NCBI GenBank assembly: GCA_902614375.1 | Contig: CACMKZ010000001.1 | Coordinates: 150,840-214,839 of the forward strand | Source: an uncultured Alphaproteobacteria bacterium | GTDB taxonomy: Bacteria > Pseudomonadota > Alphaproteobacteria > HIMB59 > GCA-002718135 | DNA: 64,000 nt | Reading direction: 5' to 3' | In this document: piece by piece, positions 59,445 through 64,000 of the stretch | Layout: the number at the start of each line of letters is the position of its first letter | How positions within the stretch are numbered: the stretch's first letter is position 1 | Position numbers and translations under genes: made by a program | The notes under the pieces: model-generated | Database searches by the model: none | Seen by the model: the letters and a program-made list of their open reading frames with translations, nothing else | What the model was told of the DNA's origin: nothing

Positions 59445-60717
59445 TTCTATTGCTAAAGAAAAAATTGTTTCTTTGAGAAAAAAGAGAAGTTTAGAAGATA
59501 TGCGATTTAAGTATTACGGCTTTACAGCTATGTGTTTATCTTTAGCAGTTTTAGTTTTTCTTTTGTATACAATATTTTCTAAAGGATACACTGCTTTTCA
59601 AAAAACAATTGTTCTCCTAGAAGTTGATTATAATCAAGAGGTTTTAAAACTAACACCTGACTCTTCAGATGAAGATATGGAAAAAGGAAAATTTTTTAGA
59701 GTTAAAAAACAGGCTATTGAAAATTTTTTCCCTGATCTCTCAAAATCAGATATTAAATTAGTAAAAAAATTATTTTCTATAAATGTAGATAAGGAAATTA
59801 AAGACTACTTCTTAGATAATCCTGAAGTTATTAACACTAAGCAACAAATTTGGGTAACCGCCCATAGTGATGTGGATCAACTATTAAAAGGTAATTCAAG
59901 AAGGGATGTGCCAGAAGATAGAAGAAAATTAAATGATATTCAATTAAGTTATGTTGATCAATTAGTTGAAGAAAATAGAGTTAAACAAGTTTTTAATAAT
60001 TTCTTTTTTACTAAAGCAGATTCAAGGCATCCTGAAATTGCTGGTGTAGCTGGTTCATTTATGGGATCATTATTTACTCTTTTTACTGTTTTTATTTTAT
60101 CTTTTCCAATTGCTATAGGAGCGTCTGTTTATCTTGAGGAATTTGCTCCAAAAAATAGAATAACTGAATTAATAGAAGTAAATATTTCAAATCTAGCAGC
60201 AGTCCCATCAATAGTTTTTGGACTACTTGGGTTGGGGGTATTGCTTAATGTTTTTGGTCTTCCAAGGAGTACACCGTTAGTTGGAGGGTCCGTATTAGCC
60301 TTAATGACGTTACCAACCATTATCATTGCCTGTCGAGCTTCATTGAAAGCTGTTCCTCCTTCAATTAAAGAAGGAGCACTTGCAGTTGGAGCAACAAAAA
60401 CACAAGCGGTATTTCATCATGTCGTACCCCTTGCACTACCAGGGACTTTAACAGGGACTATTATTGGATTAGCACAAGCATTAGGAGAAACAGCACCACT
60501 AATAATGATTGGCATGATTGCATTTATTCCTAATATTCCAACTGGTTTAACAGAACCTTCAGCAGCACTACCTGTTCAAATATATCTTTGGGTGGAAAGT
60601 GCAGAAAGAGGTTTTCAAGAAAAATCAGCCGCAGCAATAATGGTAATTTTAATATTTTTGTTTATGATGAATGCCATTGCAGTGTTCTTAAGAAATAGAT
60701 TTGAAAGGAAGTGGTAA
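59437..60717 (+). CDS. pstA: Phosphate ABC transporter permease PstA
   Basis: Second membrane subunit, 426 residues, again the long form: after the first hydrophobic segment (about 28-50) a soluble periplasmic insertion (about 60-190) precedes the core, as in DUF3333-type PstA. The core includes GVAGSFMGSLFTLFTVFILS, GASVYLEEFAPKNRITELIE and NISNLAAVPSIVFGLLGLGV. The EAA loop is IKEGALAVGATKTQAVFHHV, leading into LALPGTLTGTIIGLAQALGE. It overlaps pstC by eight bases and is followed by pstB after three. Confidence 0.94.
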   Translation: MNNSIAKEKIVSLRKKRSLEDMRFKYYGFTAMCLSLAVLVFLLYTIFSKGYTAFQKTIVLLEVDYNQEVLKLTPDSSDEDMEKGKFFRVKKQAIENFFPDLSKSDIKLVKKLFSINVDKEIKDYFLDNPEVINTKQQIWVTAHSDVDQLLKGNSRRDVPEDRRKLNDIQLSYVDQLVEENRVKQVFNNFFFTKADSRHPEIAGVAGSFMGSLFTLFTVFILSFPIAIGASVYLEEFAPKNRITELIEVNISNLAAVPSIVFGLLGLGVLLNVFGLPRSTPLVGGSVLALMTLPTIIIACRASLKAVPPSIKEGALAVGATKTQAVFHHVVPLALPGTLTGTIIGLAQALGETAPLIMIGMIAFIPNIPTGLTEPSAALPVQIYLWVESAERGFQEKSAAAIMVILIFLFMMNAIAVFLRNRFERKW

Positions 60718-60720
60718 AAC

Positions 60721-61482
60721 ATGAGTAACTCTAAAATATTGGCAAATGGTGTAGATGTATATTATGGATCCAAACAAGCTCTTTTTGGAATCTCAATGGA
60801 TATCAAGGAGAAAGAAGTTACGGCATTAATCGGTCCTTCAGGATGTGGTAAATCAACTTTCTTAAGATGTATAAACAGAATGAATGATTTAATTGAAATA
60901 TGTAAAGTATCGGGATCAATAAAAGTAGATAACCAAGAAATTATTAGTGAAAAAACCGATGTTGTAAGTCTAAGATCTAAAATTGGAATGGTATTTCAAA
61001 AACCAAATCCTTTTCCTAAATCTATTTTTGATAATGTTGCTTATGGCCCAACTATACATGGTTTAGTTGACTCAAAAAATGAATTAGAAGAAATTGTACA
61101 TTCATCATTAAAAAAGGCAGGTCTATTTGATGAAGTAAAAGATCGATTAAATGAACCTGGAACAAGTTTATCAGGCGGTCAACAACAACGATTATGTATT
61201 GCAAGAGCAATTGCTGTTAATCCTGAAATAATCCTAATGGATGAACCTTGCTCTGCTTTAGATCCAATAGCAACTGCTATTATAGAAGAATTAATTGATG
61301 AGTTAAGATTAAACTATACAATTATTATAGTAACTCATTCTATGCAACAGGCAGCCAGGGTTTCGCAGAAAACATGTTTCTTCCATTTAGGAGAATTAAT
61401 AGAAACGGGTGAGACAAACAAAATTTTTACAAATCCTGATAATACAAAAACACAGGATTACATTACAGGGAGATTTGGTTAA
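60721..61482 (+). CDS. pstB: Phosphate ABC transporter ATPase PstB
   Basis: ATP-binding subunit of the Pst importer, 253 residues, the normal length. Walker A is [20 protein letters not shown], with RCINRMNDL diagnostic of PstB; Q-loop [18 protein letters not shown], signature [14 protein letters not shown], Walker [13 protein letters not shown] and switch [10 protein letters not shown] follow. GRFG at the very end is the usual PstB C-terminus. One base overlaps phoU. With PhoR and PhoU it also signals phosphate status. Confidence 0.97.
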   Translation: MSNSKILANGVDVYYGSKQALFGISMDIKEKEVTALIGPSGCGKSTFLRCINRMNDLIEICKVSGSIKVDNQEIISEKTDVVSLRSKIGMVFQKPNPFPKSIFDNVAYGPTIHGLVDSKNELEEIVHSSLKKAGLFDEVKDRLNEPGTSLSGGQQQRLCIARAIAVNPEIILMDEPCSALDPIATAIIEELIDELRLNYTIIIVTHSMQQAARVSQKTCFFHLGELIETGETNKIFTNPDNTKTQDYITGRFG

Positions 61483-62192
61483 TGAAACAAGAAGGACATA
61501 TTGTAAAATCATATGATGAAGAAATTAGAGACATTAAAAATAATATTGTTGATATGGGCAGTTTAGTTGAAAATCAACTAAAAGACTCACTTCTATGTTT
61601 AAAGGATAAAGATACAGAATTTGCAGAAAAAATTATAGAAAACGATGATGTAATTGATAAAGCATATAATACTCTTGATCAAAGCTTAGTTGAAATACTT
61701 GGCAAAAGACAACCGATGGCTGCAGACTTACGAACAATTTTTTCAGCAATTAAAATCAATAAAGATCTAGAAAGAATAGGAGATCATGCAACAAATATTG
61801 CCAAAAGAGTAGCAGTAGCAGAAATAGTTTTGCCAGAAAAACCTTCGAGAGATATTATTAATATGGGTGCACAAGTTAATATTATGATCAGTGAAGTAAT
61901 AAAAGCTTTTTTAGAATTTTCAGATCAAGCCGCAAAAAAAGTTTGGTTAATGGATAGACAAATTGATGAAGAATATCTTGGAATATTAAGACAATTATTA
62001 ACCTACATGATGGAAGAACCAAAAAGAATCACAGCATGTACAAGTCTTTTATATATGGTTAAAGACCTAGAGCGAATAGGTGACTATGTACAAAATATAG
62101 CTGAAGATATTTATTATGCAGTTTCTGGTGAGCCCCTATTTGATGGTAATCCAGACCCAACCTGGGAAGCAATTCTTCCAAAGAAGAAATAA
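61482..62192 (+). CDS. phoU: Phosphate-signalling protein PhoU
   Basis: PhoU links the Pst transporter to PhoR and represses the Pho response when phosphate is ample. The 236 residues form two three-helix bundles with repeated metal-binding motifs: INKDLERIGDHATNIAKR (about 90-108) and VKDLERIGDYVQNIAEDI (about 190-207). N-terminal SYDEEIRDIKNNIVDMGSLV is typical. No membrane segment. PhoB begins 41 bases downstream behind its own candidate box. Confidence 0.96.
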   Translation: MKQEGHIVKSYDEEIRDIKNNIVDMGSLVENQLKDSLLCLKDKDTEFAEKIIENDDVIDKAYNTLDQSLVEILGKRQPMAADLRTIFSAIKINKDLERIGDHATNIAKRVAVAEIVLPEKPSRDIINMGAQVNIMISEVIKAFLEFSDQAAKKVWLMDRQIDEEYLGILRQLLTYMMEEPKRITACTSLLYMVKDLERIGDYVQNIAEDIYYAVSGEPLFDGNPDPTWEAILPKKK

Positions 62193-62193
62193 A

Positions 62194-62222
62194 TTGTAAT
62201 ATTATTGTAACAAAATTTTAAT
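62194..62222 (+). promoter_or_regulatory. Candidate triple PhoB box before phoB
   Basis: TTGTAAT (62194), ATTA, TTGTAAC (62205), AAAA, TTTTAAT (62216): three half-sites in exact 11-base register in the 41-base gap before phoB. This is the clearest box in the window and defines the local half-site as TTGTAA(C/T). It ends 11 bases before the ATG, so it may also represses or drives a short leader; autoregulation is inferred. Confidence 0.65.
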
Positions 62223-62233
62223 AGTAAAGATTC

Positions 62234-62917
62234 ATGAAACTAAAAATGCTTATCGTTGAAGATGAAGAAGCATTATTAGATCTTTTAAAATTTAATTTTA
62301 ATAAAGAAGGATATAAAATCGATACTGCAACGGATGGTGAAACTGCTTTAGAAAAAATCTTATATAAACCACCTGACATAATTATTCTTGATTGGATGTT
62401 ACCTAAACTATCAGGAATTGAACTTTGTCGTAGAATTAGAAAACATAAAGAACATAAGAATATTCCTATCATAATGTTAACAGCAAAAGGTGAAGAAGAA
62501 GATAAACTTCGCGGCTTAGAAACTGGAGCAGATGATTACATAACAAAACCCTTTTCGGTTAACGAATTAGTGGCAAGAGTAAAAGCTGTTCTTCGACGAA
62601 TAAGACCAATGTTTGTAGATGAAGTTTTAACTTATAAAGGAATAGTAATTGACCTTGTATCTCACTCAGCATCACGAGATGGAGAAACTCTTCATCTTGG
62701 TCCAACAGAATTTAATTTATTAGCTTTCTTCATGGAAAATATTGGTCGTGTCTTTAGCCGTGAACAATTACTAAATCATGTTTGGAAAAATGAGGCCCAT
62801 GTAGAACCTCGAACAGTTGATGTTCATATAAGAAGACTGCGAAAGGCCATTAATAATGACGTAAAAGAAGATTTTATAAGAACCGTGAGATCTGCAGGAT
62901 ATTGTTTTGGCTCGTAA
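62234..62917 (+). CDS. phoB: Phosphate-regulon response regulator PhoB
   Basis: DNA-binding response regulator that activates the Pho genes after phosphorylation by PhoR. The 227 residues have a receiver domain (acidic EDEE near residue 8, phospho-acceptor Asp in ILDWMLPKLSG about 53, and Lys in YITKPFSVNELVARV about 105). An OmpR/PhoB winged helix follows (LHLGPTEFNLLAFFM, SREQLLNHVW, TVDVHIRRLRKAI, FIRTVRSAGYCF). The TVDVHIRRLRKA recognition helix matches PhoB. It is expected to bind the 11-base-period boxes listed above. Confidence 0.95.
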   Translation: MKLKMLIVEDEEALLDLLKFNFNKEGYKIDTATDGETALEKILYKPPDIIILDWMLPKLSGIELCRRIRKHKEHKNIPIIMLTAKGEEEDKLRGLETGADDYITKPFSVNELVARVKAVLRRIRPMFVDEVLTYKGIVIDLVSHSASRDGETLHLGPTEFNLLAFFMENIGRVFSREQLLNHVWKNEAHVEPRTVDVHIRRLRKAINNDVKEDFIRTVRSAGYCFGS

Positions 62918-62971
62918 TTAAGCCATAAATTTCACTTATACAAATCACTTACCAAACTATAAAACCACCAT

Positions 62972-64000
62972 ATGAAGAGTCTTTTTAGATCATTCTTTAC
63001 TGTCAGCTTCTATACATTTTTAAGTCGAGTATTAGGTTTTATTCGAGACATATTAATAGCAAGATATCTTGGATCGACAGTAATTGCTGACGCATTCTTC
63101 GTAGCATTTCGTATTCCTAATTTTTTTCGCCGTGTCCTAGCAGAAGGAGCATACAGTGCTGCATTAATCCCTGTTTTTTCTGGTGTTGTTCTCAATCCAA
63201 AAGATGAACGCGAGGCTTCTGATTTTGTTGAAAACACAACCTCCATGTTACTATTTGCTACAGTCGTTTTAACGATCATTTTCTTCCTTGGGATGCCTTA
63301 TATCATCCAAGTTTTAGCACCAGGTTTTACTGATAATAAAGAAGCCTATGAACTTGCTGTGCATTTTGGAAAAATAATTTTCCCCTATATTATTTTTATA
63401 TCCTTAGCTGCTCACTTTGCTTCAATCAATAATGTTCATGAACGTTTCGCTGCTGGTGCATTTGCTCCTGCCATTTTGAATATAAGTTTTATTCTATCAT
63501 TATTCTTTCTTACACCTTTTGTGACAACTGCAGGTCACGCATTATCTTACGGTGTGTTGATAGGCGGCATATTACAATTTCTATATTTATACAGAGCGGT
63601 TTTAAATTTTTACCGACCACGTATTCGCATTCCCATTTTAAATGAAAAACTCAAAAAGTTTTTCAAATTATTTTTACCCGGCGTTGTGGGTTCAGGTGTT
63701 ATTCAATTAAATATTGTCATTGGAACTATCATTGCTTCTTTTTTACCCGTTGGTGCAATCAGTCATATTTATTATGCGGATCGTCTTAACCAACTACCAC
63801 TTGCTATTTTTGGAATAGCACTTGGTATTGTTCTTTTACCAAGTTTATCAAAAGCAATTAAACAAGCAGATCTAGAAACAACAAATAATATTCAAAATAG
63901 ATCTATTGAATTTTCATTACTAATTTCTTTACCATCAGCCATAGGATTATTTATTTTAGCAGAACCCATTATTCAAATTTTATTTGAACGAGGTGCCTTT
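62972..64000 (+). CDS. murJ: Lipid II flippase MurJ (MviN), 3' part outside window
   Basis: MurJ flips lipid II across the inner membrane for peptidoglycan synthesis. The first 343 codons are present. N-terminal FLSRVLGFIRDILIARYLG is the family signature, followed by DAFFVAFRIPNFFRRVLAEG, AYSAALIPVFSG, a conserved MPYIIQVLAPGF, and YYADRLNQLPLAIFGIALG with VLLPSLS. Arg and Asp residues of the central cavity (RD in GFIRD, R in FRIPNFFRR) are retained. It starts 54 bases after phoB and is not part of the phosphate regulon by function. ATG 62972 is the only reasonable start. Confidence 0.95.
   Translation, partial: MKSLFRSFFTVSFYTFLSRVLGFIRDILIARYLGSTVIADAFFVAFRIPNFFRRVLAEGAYSAALIPVFSGVVLNPKDEREASDFVENTTSMLLFATVVLTIIFFLGMPYIIQVLAPGFTDNKEAYELAVHFGKIIFPYIIFISLAAHFASINNVHERFAAGAFAPAILNISFILSLFFLTPFVTTAGHALSYGVLIGGILQFLYLYRAVLNFYRPRIRIPILNEKLKKFFKLFLPGVVGSGVIQLNIVIGTIIASFLPVGAISHIYYADRLNQLPLAIFGIALGIVLLPSLSKAIKQADLETTNNIQNRSIEFSLLISLPSAIGLFILAEPIIQILFERGAF

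Noticed and set aside
1..64000. tRNA, rRNA, CRISPR arrays, transposases or phage genes
   Set aside because: Looked for by eye; no cloverleaf-type sequences, regular spaced repeats or matching protein motifs were seen. A tRNA search program would settle the first point.

Overview
The window is AT-rich, tightly packed DNA that looks like part of the chromosome of a streamlined, planktonic marine alphaproteobacterium. The support is a FYDLN-type (TIGR02300) zinc protein, the phoR-pstSCAB-phoU-phoB gene order, PlcP/Agt lipid-remodelling genes, a possible Irr (ICE) box, an Hsp20 gene with a ROSE-like leader, and very short or negative intergenic distances. I cannot name the lineage from sequence alone; HIMB59- or AEGEAN-169-like groups are plausible. 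I saw no rRNA, tRNA, CRISPR array, insertion sequence or prophage. No intergenic gap reaches 300 bases.

Layout. 1-4 kb (minus): hemB (cut by the edge), thrS, cysS and a secreted DUF2141 protein. 4-8.8 kb: a complete p-aminobenzoate/folate operon (pabB-pabA-pabC-folP-folB-folK) facing a degenerate TrpF-like gene. 8.8-11.4 kb: a DUF1800/DUF1501 pair. 11.4-14.6 kb: nucleoside salvage (cdd, punA, deoA) plus an O-methyltransferase. 14.6-15.2 kb: a small heat-shock gene with a sigma32-type promoter and a ROSE-like leader. 15.2-20 kb: a ferric-iron ABC transporter behind a candidate ICE box, with the ATPase on the opposite strand next to an M48 peptidase. 20-29.3 kb: adenosine deaminase, a PfkB kinase, DMT and MFS transporters, an orphan YejA-like binding protein, cytochrome c with MsrPQ, and two small zinc proteins, one of them only 56 residues.

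From 29.3 to 62.9 kb nearly every gene can be tied to phosphorus. (i) A phosphonate module: a UgpABCE-type ABC transporter and binding protein, PhnW, PhnY and PhnA (aminoethylphosphonate to phosphonoacetaldehyde to phosphonoacetate to acetate plus phosphate), and accessory genes of unknown role: a MetE-like enzyme, an iron-dependent alcohol dehydrogenase, a SAM methyltransferase-like protein, an AllA-like cupin, a metallophosphoesterase, a PhnZ-like HD oxygenase and a tyrosine-phosphatase-like protein. (ii) Pit phosphate transport with its DUF47 partner. (iii) An ArsC-type reductase and, further on, an arsenic-type aquaporin. (iv) Two separate plcP-agt pairs for replacing phospholipids with glycolipids; one sits with an acyltransferase between 0.2-kb direct repeats. 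(v) Polyphosphate kinase, exopolyphosphatase and SixA. (vi) PhoR, PstSCAB, PhoU and PhoB. The final kilobase is the start of murJ.

The parts are linked by regulation. I read 7-4-7 direct repeats with an 11-base period, resembling TTGTAAC/TTGTAAT, in front of phoB, pstS, the phosphonate binding-protein gene, the DUF47-pit operon and the acyltransferase-plcP-agt block, with a weaker version before phnA. They look like a local form of the PhoB box. The candidate previously undescribed system is the phosphonate module, where a sugar-type transporter is combined with enzymes not part of the known PhnW-PhnY-PhnA route.
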